Source: Microbacterium sp. Leaf288 (GTDB lineage Bacteria; Actinomycetota; Actinomycetes; Actinomycetales; Microbacteriaceae). Taken from it: a stretch of 64,000 nt of DNA. Under the pieces are notes generated by a model. That model was given only the letters and a program-made list of their open reading frames with translations, had not been told where the DNA came from and did no database searches. The DNA lies in assembly GCF_001422925.1 (NCBI RefSeq), contig NZ_LMNI01000001.1, forward strand, positions 804,902-868,901, read 5' to 3'. A program made the position numbers and the translations under genes. Below, piece after piece: positions 1-8,387 of this stretch (its first letter is position 1; each line of letters begins with the position of its first letter).

Positions 1-1
1 C

Positions 2-397
2 GCGATCGGGTGGGCGCGGGTCCTCGCGCGCGCTCCGCTCGCCCCTCTGACGACCGAGTCGTGGGGCGGCCGCGTGCTCGCGCTCCTCGGGTCCACAGAG
101 GGCGCTTCCGTGTCGATCGTCGCCGCCGCGCAGCCGGGCGCGCCGATTCCCGGCCGCGTGCGGATCACCACGATGGCCCCGACGCGCGTGGAGATCGACG
201 CCGATCTCGAGACCGTCGCCTGCGTCACGGATGCCGCGGGTCGCGGCATCCTTCCCGCGCTCTTCGAGAGCCCCGAGCGCGTCGCGCTGCGCCGCGCGAT
301 CGCGGCGGTCCGCGCGGGCGAGCCGCCGTCCGATCTCGCGGATCTGCGCCATGACACAGCGCTCGCGGCCGCGCTCCTCGCCGCGCCGACGGCATAA
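2..397 (+). CDS. C-terminal part of an unrecognised protein (cut by window edge)
   Basis: An open frame runs from the window edge to a TAA stop at 395-397, giving the last 131 residues of a protein whose start is outside the window. The visible part is rich in Ala, Arg and Val and has no membrane segment, cysteine cluster or family signature that I recognise. The stretch reading TDAAGRG is weakly reminiscent of sensor domains but is not enough for a call. A gap of about 105 bp separates it from the dioxygenase gene, so it need not belong to the catabolic cluster. Confidence 0.55.
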   Translation, partial: AIGWARVLARAPLAPLTTESWGGRVLALLGSTEGASVSIVAAAQPGAPIPGRVRITTMAPTRVEIDADLETVACVTDAAGRGILPALFESPERVALRRAIAAVRAGEPPSDLADLRHDTALAAALLAAPTA

Positions 398-503
398 ACG
401 TCGGTGATCTGAGGGATAGCCGATATGGGATTCCTCGATATGCCCGAGTTCGGCGAAAGTGGTTGACGGGATCACCCCGATGACTCACCGAAAGGGATCG
501 AAG
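398..503 (+). promoter_or_regulatory. Upstream region of the catabolic operon with a CGATATG direct repeat
   Basis: This gap should hold the promoter of the operon starting at 504. CGATATG occurs at 421-427 and 436-442, a 15-bp period, and a TTGACG hexamer sits at 463-468 without a convincing -10 at the right distance. The repeat could be an activator site, but that is inference. The dioxygenase has a good ribosome binding site, AAAGGGA at 491-497. Confidence 0.3.
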
Positions 504-1523
504 ATGATCAAGCTTCTGTCGCATCTGTCGTATGTGGCCATCACGTCGCCGGATGTCGAAGCATCCGTCGACTTCTACGTGAAGCAGGTCGGCCTCACCG
601 TCGTCGACCGCGTCGACGGCGCCGTCTACCTCCGCTGCTGGGGCGACTACTACGCCTACTCGGTCGTGGTCGTGCCGGGCGACGAGCCGGGTCTCGTGAC
701 CGCCGCGTGGCGCACGTCGAGCCCCGAGGCGCTCGAGGAGGCCGCCAAGCGCGTCGAGGCCGCCGGCATCCAGGGCGAGTGGATCGACGTCCACAAGATC
801 GGCCGTGCCTATCAGTTCACCGGCCCGTGGGGCCACACGCTGACCCTGCACTGGGACGTCACGCGCCACCACGACACCGAGGGCGACGCCGCGTCGATCT
901 ACCCCGACCGCCCGTCGCGCCGCAGCAAGGTCGCGGGCGCCCCGCGCCAGCTCGACCACGTCACGATCGCGACGAGCGACGTCGACGCCTTCGTCCAGTG
1001 GTACGTCGACGTGCTCGGCTTCCGCTTCATGGCGCGCACGCAGCTCGACGAGGCGCCGATCTCGGTGTTCTCGGTGCTCACGACGAACGAGAAGTCGCAC
1101 GACCTCGGCGTCGTGCTCGATGGCTCGACCCGCGCCGGCCGCGTGAACCACTACGCCTTCTGGGTCGACACCCGCGAGGAGCTGCTCATCGCCGCCGACG
1201 TGCTCGGCGAGAACGGCTACCCGATCGAGTACGGCCCGTCGATCCACGGCATCGGCGAGCAGAACTTCCTCTACTACCGCGAGCCCTCGAGCCTGCGTAT
1301 CGAGCTCAACACCGGCGGCTACCGCAACTACGTGCCCGACTGGGAGGCCAACACGTGGAAGCCGTCGCAGGGGTCGAACAACTTCTACCGCAACAGCGCC
1401 ATGCCGATGTCGATGACGGAGTCCTTCCCGCCCGCCGACGGTCCGTCGGCGACGGAGGAGGGCGTTCCGGATGAGATCAAGGACGCCCTGCTGAACCCGT
1501 ACGCCAAGCACGGCCAGGGCTGA
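504..1523 (+). CDS. Extradiol ring-cleavage dioxygenase (VOC family, catechol 2,3-dioxygenase type)
   Basis: The 339-residue protein has two VOC modules, the layout of type I extradiol dioxygenases that open catechols next to the two hydroxyls using Fe(II) and O2. The catalytic C-terminal module carries the expected 2-His-1-carboxylate metal triad, visible as H152 (LDHVTIATSD), H216 (VNHYAFW) and E267 (LRIELNTGG). ATG at 504 is chosen over an in-frame ATG at 459 because a purine-rich ribosome binding site lies just before it and residues 6-15 already begin the first VOC strand. It heads a run of FAH hydrolases, a flavin monooxygenase and a decarboxylase, so ring opening of a hydroxylated aromatic intermediate is the likely job. 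The exact substrate cannot be read from sequence. Confidence 0.88.
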   Translation: MIKLLSHLSYVAITSPDVEASVDFYVKQVGLTVVDRVDGAVYLRCWGDYYAYSVVVVPGDEPGLVTAAWRTSSPEALEEAAKRVEAAGIQGEWIDVHKIGRAYQFTGPWGHTLTLHWDVTRHHDTEGDAASIYPDRPSRRSKVAGAPRQLDHVTIATSDVDAFVQWYVDVLGFRFMARTQLDEAPISVFSVLTTNEKSHDLGVVLDGSTRAGRVNHYAFWVDTREELLIAADVLGENGYPIEYGPSIHGIGEQNFLYYREPSSLRIELNTGGYRNYVPDWEANTWKPSQGSNNFYRNSAMPMSMTESFPPADGPSATEEGVPDEIKDALLNPYAKHGQG

Positions 1524-1530
1524 CAGGCTC

Positions 1531-1565
1531 GAGGGTGGGGATGCCGCGGAGGCGTCCCCACCCTC
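1531..1565 (+). terminator. Intra-operon hairpin after the dioxygenase gene
   Basis: A perfect 11-bp inverted repeat (GAGGGTGGGGA at 1531-1541 and TCCCCACCCTC at 1555-1565) encloses a 13-nt loop, 7 nt after the dioxygenase stop. There is no T-run. It could be a partial terminator or an RNA-stabilising element that sets the dioxygenase dose above that of the downstream genes, which start at 1600. Confidence 0.55.
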
Positions 1566-1599
1566 GCACCACGTTCCGAACCACGGATCTGGAGAGAAC

Positions 1600-2571
1600 A
1601 TGACGACGTCGTCACACGGACTGACCGCCCCTTTCGCCCTCGCGCGCTTCCGCGACGGCGATTCCGTGCGTCTCGGGCTCGTCGCCGGCGACCGCATCCG
1701 CGCGGTCTCGGATGACGAGCTCGGCGCCGCCGGCCTCAACGCCTTCCTGGCGCATCCCGATTGGGACCGCCTCCGCGCGCTCGCCGCAGAACAAGGGGGG
1801 TGGATGCCGCTGGCCGACGTCGTGCTCACCGCACCGGTCGAGCCCCGCCAAGTGGTGCAGGCGGGCGCGAACTATCGCGAGCACGTCATCGAGCTGGTCG
1901 TTGCCGGCCTCACGCAGGACCCCTCCCGCTCGCCCGAGGAGGCCCGCGAGTTCGCGGCCAAGATGATGGACGACCGCCGTGCGAACGGCGAGCCGTACTT
2001 CTTCCTCGGCCTGCCCACTGTCGTCGTCGGCGACGACGTGCCGCTCGTGCTGCCCGGCTACAGCGAGGTGCACGACTGGGAGCTGGAGCTCGCCGTCGTG
2101 ATCGGCACCGAGGCGTTCCGCGTCTCCCGCGAGGACGCACTGAATCACGTCGCGGGCTACACGATCGTCAACGACGTCACGACGCGCGACCTCGTCTTCC
2201 GCAAGGACATGAAGGAGATCGGCACCGACTGGTTCCGCTCCAAGAACGCCCCCGGCTTCCTTCCGACCGGTCCCTTCCTGGTGCCGGCGCCCTTCGTGGC
2301 GGGGGAGGACCTCACGGTGCGACTCGATCTCAACGGCGACACGATGCAGAACGGATCGACGAGCGACCTCCTCTTCGACATCCCGGCGCTCATCTCCGCC
2401 GCGTCGCAGACGACGGCGCTGCTGCCCGGCGATCTGCTGCTCACCGGAAGCCCTCCCGGGAACGGCCAGCACTGGAAGAGGTTCCTGCGTGACGGCGACG
2501 TCATGACGGGATCCATCTCGGGCCTCGGCACGCAGGTGGTCCGCTGCCTCGCGGAAGGACCGGCGGTATGA
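1600..2571 (+). CDS. Fumarylacetoacetate hydrolase (FAH) family protein
   Basis: This 323-residue protein has the FAH fold: an N-terminal cap to about residue 80, then the catalytic domain with the acidic metal-binding pattern in HDWELELAVVIG and VNDVTTRDL and a C-terminal LTGSPPGNG segment. FAH members hydrolyse or hydrate carbon-carbon bonds of 1,3-diketo or enol acids, which fits downstream processing of a meta-cleavage product. The start at 1600 follows GGAGAG at 1591-1596. Its stop overlaps the next start (ATGA at 2568-2571), showing coupled translation. It is one of four FAH paralogues in the island, and its individual step is not assignable. Confidence 0.85.
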   Translation: MTTSSHGLTAPFALARFRDGDSVRLGLVAGDRIRAVSDDELGAAGLNAFLAHPDWDRLRALAAEQGGWMPLADVVLTAPVEPRQVVQAGANYREHVIELVVAGLTQDPSRSPEEAREFAAKMMDDRRANGEPYFFLGLPTVVVGDDVPLVLPGYSEVHDWELELAVVIGTEAFRVSREDALNHVAGYTIVNDVTTRDLVFRKDMKEIGTDWFRSKNAPGFLPTGPFLVPAPFVAGEDLTVRLDLNGDTMQNGSTSDLLFDIPALISAASQTTALLPGDLLLTGSPPGNGQHWKRFLRDGDVMTGSISGLGTQVVRCLAEGPAV

Positions 2572-3566
2572 GCGCGCCGAGCGAGAACCCCGCCGACCTC
2601 GACCGCAACGACCCCGAGGCCGAGATCGCCGCGCGCGCCGAGGCGTTCCGCAACTGGGGCCGCTGGGGTGAGGACGACGTGCTCGGCACGCTCAACTTCA
2701 TCGATGCCGCCAAGCGGGTCGAGGCCGCCGCCCTCGTGCAGGACGGCGAGGTGATCTCGCTCGCGCAGGCGTTCGACACGAACGGCCCGCAGAAGGGGTG
2801 GCGCCGGCGCACCAATCCGGTGCACACGATGACCGACACCGGCACCGACGCCGAGCGCGGCAACCAGGGCTTCCCGCACGGCATCGGCGGCGCCGACGAC
2901 GTGATCGCGATGCCGCTGCAGTGCTCCACCCAGTGGGACGGGCTCGGGCACATCTTCGACCACGGCAACGCCTGGAACGGCCGGCGTGCGGGCGACGTCG
3001 TCACGAGCGACGGCGACCTCGTCACGGGGATCGAGCACGCGGCATCCGTCATCGTCTCGCGGGGGGTGCTGATCGACGTGGGCCGCCATCTCGCGCCCGA
3101 CACCGGCGAACTCGCCGACGGCTACGCGATCACCGTCGCCGACATCGAGGCGACCATCGCCGCGCAGGGCGCGTCGAGCCGCGTCGGCCGCGGCGACATC
3201 GTGCTGGTGCGCACCGGCCAGTACGCCCGCACGCGGCGCGACGGCTGGGGCGAGTACGCCGGCGGACCCGCGCCGGGGCTGTCGCTCACCACGGCAGGGT
3301 GGCTGCACCGCACCGAGATCGCCGCGATCGCCACCGACACGTGGGGCTTCGAGGTGCGGCCCAACGAGTTCGACGCACCCGCGTTCCAGCCGCTGCACCA
3401 GGTCGTGATCCCGAACATGGGACTCACGATCGGCGAGATGTGGAATCTCGACGCCCTCGCCGACGCGTGTGCGGCACGCGGGCGCTGGGACTTCCTGCTG
3501 TCGGCGGCGCCGCTGCCGATCACGGGGGCGGTCGGCTCGCCGATCAACCCCGTCGCGATTCTCTAA
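2568..3566 (+). CDS. Cyclase-family metal-dependent hydrolase
   Basis: The 332-residue protein belongs to the cyclase/kynurenine-formamidase-like family, whose members hydrolyse amides, esters or lactones using a metal site. The usual family box appears in modified form as STQWDGLGHIFDHG near residues 122-135, with Gln where many members have His. The gene overlaps the preceding FAH by 4 bp and lies 34 bp before the flavin monooxygenase. In this setting it may open a lactone or ester formed after ring cleavage, but that is inference. No signal peptide is present, so it acts in the cytoplasm. Confidence 0.82.
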   Translation: MSAPSENPADLDRNDPEAEIAARAEAFRNWGRWGEDDVLGTLNFIDAAKRVEAAALVQDGEVISLAQAFDTNGPQKGWRRRTNPVHTMTDTGTDAERGNQGFPHGIGGADDVIAMPLQCSTQWDGLGHIFDHGNAWNGRRAGDVVTSDGDLVTGIEHAASVIVSRGVLIDVGRHLAPDTGELADGYAITVADIEATIAAQGASSRVGRGDIVLVRTGQYARTRRDGWGEYAGGPAPGLSLTTAGWLHRTEIAAIATDTWGFEVRPNEFDAPAFQPLHQVVIPNMGLTIGEMWNLDALADACAARGRWDFLLSAAPLPITGAVGSPINPVAIL

Positions 3567-3600
3567 TCCCCCCCGAAGACAAGAACAGAGAGGTTCTGAC

Positions 3601-4734
3601 ATGACCGCAGTGAACAAGGTCGCGATCGCCGGAAGCGGCGTCAGCGGACTCGCCGCCGCCATCCAGCTCGCCAAGGCCGGCGTCGAGGTCGACGTCTTCG
3701 AGGCGAAGCCCGAGCTCAGTGCGCTCGGGTCCGGCATCTCGCTGCAGGGCAATGCCCTGCGCGTGTTCGACGCGCTCGGCGCGTGGGACGACATCCGCGC
3801 CGCCGGCTACCCCTTCGAGGGACTCAACCTGCGCGCTCCCGGGCCGGGTGCGCCGATCGTCGCCGAGCTTCCCGACGTCAAGACCGGCGGACCCGACTAC
3901 CCGGCGGCGATGGGGATGCCGCGGCCTGCACTCGCCCGCATCCTCCTCGACCACGCGCAGAAGGCGGGCGCGAACGTCCGCTTCGGAACCAAGGTCACGG
4001 GCCTCGAGCAGAGCGGCGACGGGGTCGAGGTCTTCGTCGACGGCGCCTCCGCCGGCTCGTACGACCTGCTGATCGGCGCCGACGGCCTGAACTCCGCCGT
4101 CCGCGGGCTCATCGGCATCGAGACCAAGCCCGAGCCGACCGGCATGGGCATCTGGCGCTCGTTCGTCTCGCGGCCCGCCGAGGTCGTCCGCAGCGAGCTG
4201 TACTACGGAGGCCCGGTCTACATCGCCGGCTACACCCCGACGGGCGACGACACGATGTACGCGTTCCTCGTCGAGAAGGCGCAGGACCGCTTCGACGTCT
4301 CCGACGAGGACGCCACCCGCGTCATGCTCGAGGAGTCCCGCGCCTACGACGGCCCCTGGAACTCGATCCGCGCCGACCTCGAGGGCGGTGCGCACGCGAA
4401 CTACACGTGGTTCACGAAGCACATCGTCGAGGGGGCGTGGAACCGCGGCCGCGTCGTCCTCATCGGGGACGCCGCGCACTCTTGCCCTCCGACGATCGCG
4501 CAGGGCGCGGCGCAGGGCCTCGAGGACGCGCTGGTGCTCACCGAGCTGCTGGCCGGCCGCGATGCGGTCGACGCGGCGCTGTGGGACGAGTTCCACGCGC
4601 GTCGGCTGCCGCGGGCCACGGCCGTGGTGGAGGCATCCGTCCAGCTCGGCCAGTGGCAGCTGGACGGCGTCCGGGACGCGGACGTCGCGGGCCTCATGTT
4701 CGGCATCGCGCACCAGATGGCGGTTCCCGCATGA
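3601..4734 (+). CDS. Class A FAD-dependent aromatic monooxygenase
   Basis: This 377-residue protein has the three motifs of single-component NAD(P)H flavoprotein hydroxylases such as salicylate or 3-hydroxybenzoate hydroxylase: GSGVSG at residues 11-16, the DG motif in IGADGLNS at D161, and the GD motif LIGDAAHSCPP at D290. Such enzymes hydroxylate a phenolic ring and prepare it for extradiol cleavage, matching the dioxygenase at 504. An AGAGAGG ribosome binding site precedes ATG 3601. The stop overlaps the next start (ATGA at 4731). Candidate substrates include hydroxybenzoates or a flavonoid A ring, and sequence alone does not decide. Confidence 0.87.
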   Translation: MTAVNKVAIAGSGVSGLAAAIQLAKAGVEVDVFEAKPELSALGSGISLQGNALRVFDALGAWDDIRAAGYPFEGLNLRAPGPGAPIVAELPDVKTGGPDYPAAMGMPRPALARILLDHAQKAGANVRFGTKVTGLEQSGDGVEVFVDGASAGSYDLLIGADGLNSAVRGLIGIETKPEPTGMGIWRSFVSRPAEVVRSELYYGGPVYIAGYTPTGDDTMYAFLVEKAQDRFDVSDEDATRVMLEESRAYDGPWNSIRADLEGGAHANYTWFTKHIVEGAWNRGRVVLIGDAAHSCPPTIAQGAAQGLEDALVLTELLAGRDAVDAALWDEFHARRLPRATAVVEASVQLGQWQLDGVRDADVAGLMFGIAHQMAVPA

Positions 4735-5771
4735 CCGAGCTCATTTCGGTCAGCGGCGACCAGATGCCGGTTGTCGACGTCCACGCACACCTGCTGCTGC
4801 CGGCGCTGCACGCCGAGGTCGAGCGCCGCGCGCCTGAGGAAGTGGCCGCGGCCGCCGACCTCGAGCGCCGGCGCAACGGCGTCGAGAGCCTGCAGGCGTC
4901 GGGCGCCATGATCGGCGCCCGCATACCGAAGCTCACCGACGTGCACGCCCGGCTCGCCGCGATGGATGAGCAGGGGGTCGACCGGCAGTGGGTCAGCGTG
5001 TCGCCGAACCACTTCTACCCGTGGGCGAACGAGGGGTTGTCGGGCTGGATCGCGGGGGAGACGAACCGGCTCATCGCCGAGCACGTCGCCCAGGCGCCCG
5101 ACCGCCTCGTCGGCCTCGGCGTCGTGCCCTTGCAGCACCCGGCGCACCTCGTCGAGTACCTCGACGACGCCGTGCTCGGCCGCGGTCTCGCGGGCGTCGA
5201 GATCTCGTCGTTCGCCGGTGATGTCGAGCTCTCGGACGAACGTCTCGAGCCGTTCTGGGCGCGCGCCGCCGAGCTCGGCTGCGTGATCTTCCTGCACCCG
5301 TTCGGCTGCAGCCTCGACGAGCGCCTCGACCGGTTCTACCTCTCCAACACGGTCGGGCAGCCGACCGAGAACGCCGTTGCTCTCTCGCACCTCATCTTCG
5401 CCGGAGTGCTCGACCGGCATCCGGGGCTCAAGATCGTCGTCGCGCACGGCGGGGGCTACCTGCCGTTCGCCATCGGGCGCTCTGACCGCGCGTGGCGCGT
5501 GCGCCCCGAGGCGCAGCGCTGCGCGCACGAACCGTCGAGCTACCTGAAGAAGCTGTGGTTCGACACCGTCGTCCACGACCCCATCGCCGTGCGCCACCTC
5601 GTCGAGGTCGCCGGGGGCTCGCGCGTCGTGCTCGGCAGCGACTTCCCGTTCGACATGGGGCTCGACGACCCGGTCGCCTTCGTGCGCTCGGCCGATCTTC
5701 CGGCCGAGATCACCGACCGCATCCTCGCCGGCAATGCCGCGGAGCTGCTGCGCACGAAGGTCTCCGCATGA
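4731..5771 (+). CDS. ACMSD-like amidohydrolase (probable aromatic acid decarboxylase)
   Basis: The 346-residue protein is an amidohydrolase-2 family TIM barrel of the ACMSD / gamma-resorcylate decarboxylase group. The metal-site pattern is complete: HxH at H18/H20 (VDVHAHL), H189 (FLHPF), H239 (VAHGGG) and D304 (GSDFPFD). Relatives remove CO2 from hydroxybenzoates or from carboxylated semialdehydes. Between a ring hydroxylase and an FAH hydrolase this role would fit, either before or after ring opening. Four-base overlaps with both neighbours indicate one translationally coupled operon. Confidence 0.84.
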   Translation: MTELISVSGDQMPVVDVHAHLLLPALHAEVERRAPEEVAAAADLERRRNGVESLQASGAMIGARIPKLTDVHARLAAMDEQGVDRQWVSVSPNHFYPWANEGLSGWIAGETNRLIAEHVAQAPDRLVGLGVVPLQHPAHLVEYLDDAVLGRGLAGVEISSFAGDVELSDERLEPFWARAAELGCVIFLHPFGCSLDERLDRFYLSNTVGQPTENAVALSHLIFAGVLDRHPGLKIVVAHGGGYLPFAIGRSDRAWRVRPEAQRCAHEPSSYLKKLWFDTVVHDPIAVRHLVEVAGGSRVVLGSDFPFDMGLDDPVAFVRSADLPAEITDRILAGNAAELLRTKVSA

Positions 5772-6736
5772 GGATCGCCCGCTGGACCGACGGCGCCGGC
5801 ATCGGCGAGGGGTTCGTCGTCGGCGATCGCGTCGTCCCGTTCCCCGACGGCCAGACGGTCGCCGACATCCTCGCCGGGGGAGTGGATGCTGCGCACGCAG
5901 CGTTCGGCCGGGTGAAGGGTGAGCCCGGCACAGCGCTCGCCGACGTGCGCCTGCTGGCGCCGGTGGTCCCGGCCTCCGTCCGTGATTTCGTCGCCTTCGA
6001 GGAGCACGTCGAGGGCGTGAGCGCGTCGGTCGACGGCAAGAGCGAGGTCGTGCCCGAGTGGTACCAGGCGCCGACGTTCTACTTCACGAACCCGCACACG
6101 ATCCTCGGCCCGGACGAGCCCGTCGCCCCTCCGGTCACCGAACGGCTCGACTTCGAGCTGGAGGTCGCCGTCGTCGTCGGCAACGCGCCCGGGGTCGGCG
6201 CGGCGAACCTGACGGCGGGGGAGGCGGCCTCCCGCATCTTCGGGTACACGATCATGAACGACTGGTCGGCCCGCGACATCCAATCCCGCGAGATGAAGGT
6301 GCGACTGGGGCCGGCGAAGGGCAAGGACTTCGGCACCAGCCTCGGCCCGTGGATCGTGACGGCCGACGAGCTGGAGCAGTACGTCGACGCCGACGGCTTC
6401 CTCGCGATCCGCGCCGAGGTGCGCATCAACGGCGAGCTCGTCGGCGAGGACCTCGTGTCGAACATGGGCTGGCCGTTCCCCGAGCTCGTCGCGTACGCGT
6501 CGCGCAACTCCCGGGTCGTGCCGGGGGACGTGTTCGGCAGCGGCACGGTCGGAAACGGCGGATGCCTCGGCGAGCTGTGGGGCCGGGGCTCGACGATCCC
6601 GTCCCTGCGCGAGGGCGACGAGGTGCGCATGACCGTCGAGGGCATCGGCGAGCTCGTCGGGACCGTGGGCGCGGCAGCGGCGGCGCCGGCGTTGCCCGCT
6701 GCGCGCCCCCGCCCCCGCGCGAGGCGGCGCTTCTGA
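5768..6736 (+). CDS. FAH family hydrolase, second copy
   Basis: This 322-residue FAH member shows the family metal-binding acids in ERLDFELEVAVVVG and NDWSARDIQ, with TFYFTNPHTILGPDE matching the substrate-pocket region of acylpyruvate or fumarylacetoacetate hydrolases. It closes the first operon. Its last 20 residues are a low-complexity Arg/Pro tail that looks dispensable. The final base of its TGA stop is also the first base of the operator-like palindrome at 6736-6764, so operon end and the next promoter are packed together. Confidence 0.85.
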   Translation: MRIARWTDGAGIGEGFVVGDRVVPFPDGQTVADILAGGVDAAHAAFGRVKGEPGTALADVRLLAPVVPASVRDFVAFEEHVEGVSASVDGKSEVVPEWYQAPTFYFTNPHTILGPDEPVAPPVTERLDFELEVAVVVGNAPGVGAANLTAGEAASRIFGYTIMNDWSARDIQSREMKVRLGPAKGKDFGTSLGPWIVTADELEQYVDADGFLAIRAEVRINGELVGEDLVSNMGWPFPELVAYASRNSRVVPGDVFGSGTVGNGGCLGELWGRGSTIPSLREGDEVRMTVEGIGELVGTVGAAAAAPALPAARPRPRARRRF

Positions 6737-6764
6737 TTCTTTAGTTGTTTTGCGACTAAAGAAT
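6736..6764. promoter_or_regulatory. Perfect 10-bp inverted repeat, likely repressor operator
   Basis: ATTCTTTAGT at 6736-6745 is repeated inverted as ACTAAAGAAT at 6755-6764 with a 9-bp spacer. It is AT-rich in a region of about 70% GC and covers the -35 hexamer of the promoter at 6745-6773. This looks like the binding site of a dimeric repressor (TetR or MarR type). No such regulator gene is in the window. Confidence 0.65.
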
Positions 6765-6773
6765 GGCTAGAAT
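6745..6773 (+). promoter_or_regulatory. Sigma-70-type promoter of the MFS-GMC-PhzB unit
   Basis: TTGTTT at 6745-6750 and TAGAAT at 6768-6773 are separated by exactly 17 bp. The operator palindrome covers the -35. The predicted transcript has a leader of about 95-100 nt before the MFS start. Confidence 0.6.
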
Positions 6774-6787
6774 CGACAGTGACGTCG

Positions 6788-6840
6788 GGGCCTACGGAGG
6801 CCCGTTCCCTGCGGCGAAGCCGCCCAGGGGCACACCCCGT
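6788..6840 (+). ncRNA. Structured 5' leader with three consecutive hairpins
   Basis: Downstream of the promoter lie three short stems in tandem: GGGCCT/AGGCCC around an ACGG loop (6788-6803), GCGGC/GCCGC around GAA (6811-6823), and GGGG/CCCC around CACA (6827-6838). They could form a cis-acting regulatory leader for the efflux pump. The ACGG loop resembles one half of a guanidine-II element, but the second stem lacks the required loop, so no class is assigned. Confidence 0.3.
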
Positions 6841-6876
6841 CGCGTCGATCGCCCGGTCGTACGGGCCAGAACGCGT

Positions 6877-8370
6877 ATGAGCATGTCACCGTGGAGGCTT
6901 CGCCTCCTGATCGTCTCCCTCCTGACGGTCGCGATCCTCGGAGCCCTCGACCACACGATCGTGTCGACGTCCCTCGCGACCGTCGCAGGAGAACTCGGAG
7001 CCCTCGCCCAGATGGGGTGGGTCGTCGTGGGCTACACGCTGGCGAGCACCGTGCTGCTGCCGGTCCTCGGAAAGCTGGGCGATGCGGTGGGGCCGCGCGC
7101 CGTGTTCCTGGTGTCGCTGGTGCTGTTCCTCGTCGCGTCGCTCGCGTGCGGCTTCGCGCAGGACATGCCGCAGCTCATCGGCGCGCGCGTCGTGCAGGGC
7201 ATGAGCTCGGCGGGGCTGCACCTGATGTCGCAGACCATCGTCGCCCGCGTGACCACCCCCCGCGAGCGGCCGCGGTATCTCGCGCTGATCGGCGCCGCCT
7301 TCCCCGTCGCGATCCTCATCGGCCCTGTGCTCGGCGGCCTCATCACGGACTACTGGGGCTGGCAGTGGGTGTTCTGGATCAACATCCCGTTTGGCGTCGC
7401 CGCGCTCCTGCTCGCCCTCGTCGCCGTGCCCCGTCTGCCGGGCTTCGGCCGGCGTCGGTTCGATGTCGGCGGCTCCGTCTCGTTCGCGATCGCGATGGTC
7501 GCTCTGGTGCTCGCCGTGACGTGGGTCGGCGATCCCGTGCTGGCTGCAGCATCCGTCGTCGCCTTCGTCGTGGCGGGCATGGCGTTCGCCGCGTTCTTCC
7601 TCATCGAGCTGCGGGCGCCCGAACCCCTGGTTCCCCTGCGGCTCTTCGCCGACCGCACCATCGCGGTGGGCACGGTGCTGTCGGCCATCATCGGCATCGG
7701 GCTGTTCTCGATCACCGCGTATCTGCCGACGTACTTCCAGATGGCCTACCGCACGAGCGCGACGGTGTCGGGTCTCGTGCCGATCGCGACCGTGTTCGGC
7801 ATGCTGGTGTCGAACCTCGCGACCGGGTGGCTCGTCAGCCGCACCGGGCACTACCGCGTCTACTGCATCGTGGGCACCGCGCTGAGCGCCGCCGGGCTGT
7901 TCGTCATGTCGGTCCTCCCGGTGGGCTTGCCGCTGTGGGTGCCGATGATCGTCATGGCCGTCGTCGGCGTCGGCACCGGCGCCTTCATGAGTCTCGTCAT
8001 CGCGGTCGTGCAGAGCGCCGCGCCGCGTCGCGACACCGGCAGCATGACGGCCACCGTGAACCTCGTGCGCCAGGTCGGCTCGACCGTCGCGACCGCGATC
8101 ATCGGCGGAGTCATCGGCTTCGGCGTCGCGGCACTGCTCCCATCGTCGCTCGATGCGGCGACGCTGACACCGCAGTTCGTGCACGACGCCTCCGCCGCGG
8201 TGCAGGGCCAGGTCGCCGGGATCTACAGCGGCATCTTCACTCCCGTGTTCGCGGCTCTCGCCGTCACCTACGCCGTCGGCGTCGTCGCCGCGGTGCTCCT
8301 TCCCGCCGGTCGCCTCTCGGACGAGTCCGAGCCCGCACCGGCACCCAGTTCCGAACCCCTCACCGCGTGA
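6877..8370 (+). CDS. MFS transporter, DHA2 (EmrB/QacA-like) family
   Basis: The 497-residue protein has about 14 predicted membrane helices and the DHA2 signature in helix 1 (GALDHTIVSTSLATVAGELG, residues about 23-42), followed by GKLGDAVGPR as the motif-A loop. These are drug/H+ antiporters, and in catabolic clusters they often export or import aromatic compounds. ATG 6877 is preferred over upstream ATG 6763, because 6763 lies inside the operator and the intervening 38 residues are Arg/Pro-rich and not membrane-like. ATG 6883 is an equal alternative. It begins the second forward unit and is followed 17 bp later by the GMC gene. Confidence 0.85.
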   Translation: MSMSPWRLRLLIVSLLTVAILGALDHTIVSTSLATVAGELGALAQMGWVVVGYTLASTVLLPVLGKLGDAVGPRAVFLVSLVLFLVASLACGFAQDMPQLIGARVVQGMSSAGLHLMSQTIVARVTTPRERPRYLALIGAAFPVAILIGPVLGGLITDYWGWQWVFWINIPFGVAALLLALVAVPRLPGFGRRRFDVGGSVSFAIAMVALVLAVTWVGDPVLAAASVVAFVVAGMAFAAFFLIELRAPEPLVPLRLFADRTIAVGTVLSAIIGIGLFSITAYLPTYFQMAYRTSATVSGLVPIATVFGMLVSNLATGWLVSRTGHYRVYCIVGTALSAAGLFVMSVLPVGLPLWVPMIVMAVVGVGTGAFMSLVIAVVQSAAPRRDTGSMTATVNLVRQVGSTVATAIIGGVIGFGVAALLPSSLDAATLTPQFVHDASAAVQGQVAGIYSGIFTPVFAALAVTYAVGVVAAVLLPAGRLSDESEPAPAPSSEPLTA

Positions 8371-8387
8371 CCAGAAGAGGTACCCCC

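Noticed and set aside
6788-6803. Guanidine-II (mini-ykkC) riboswitch, from an ACGG-loop hairpin
   Set aside because: The class needs two stems that both carry ACGR loops. The next stem has a GAA loop.
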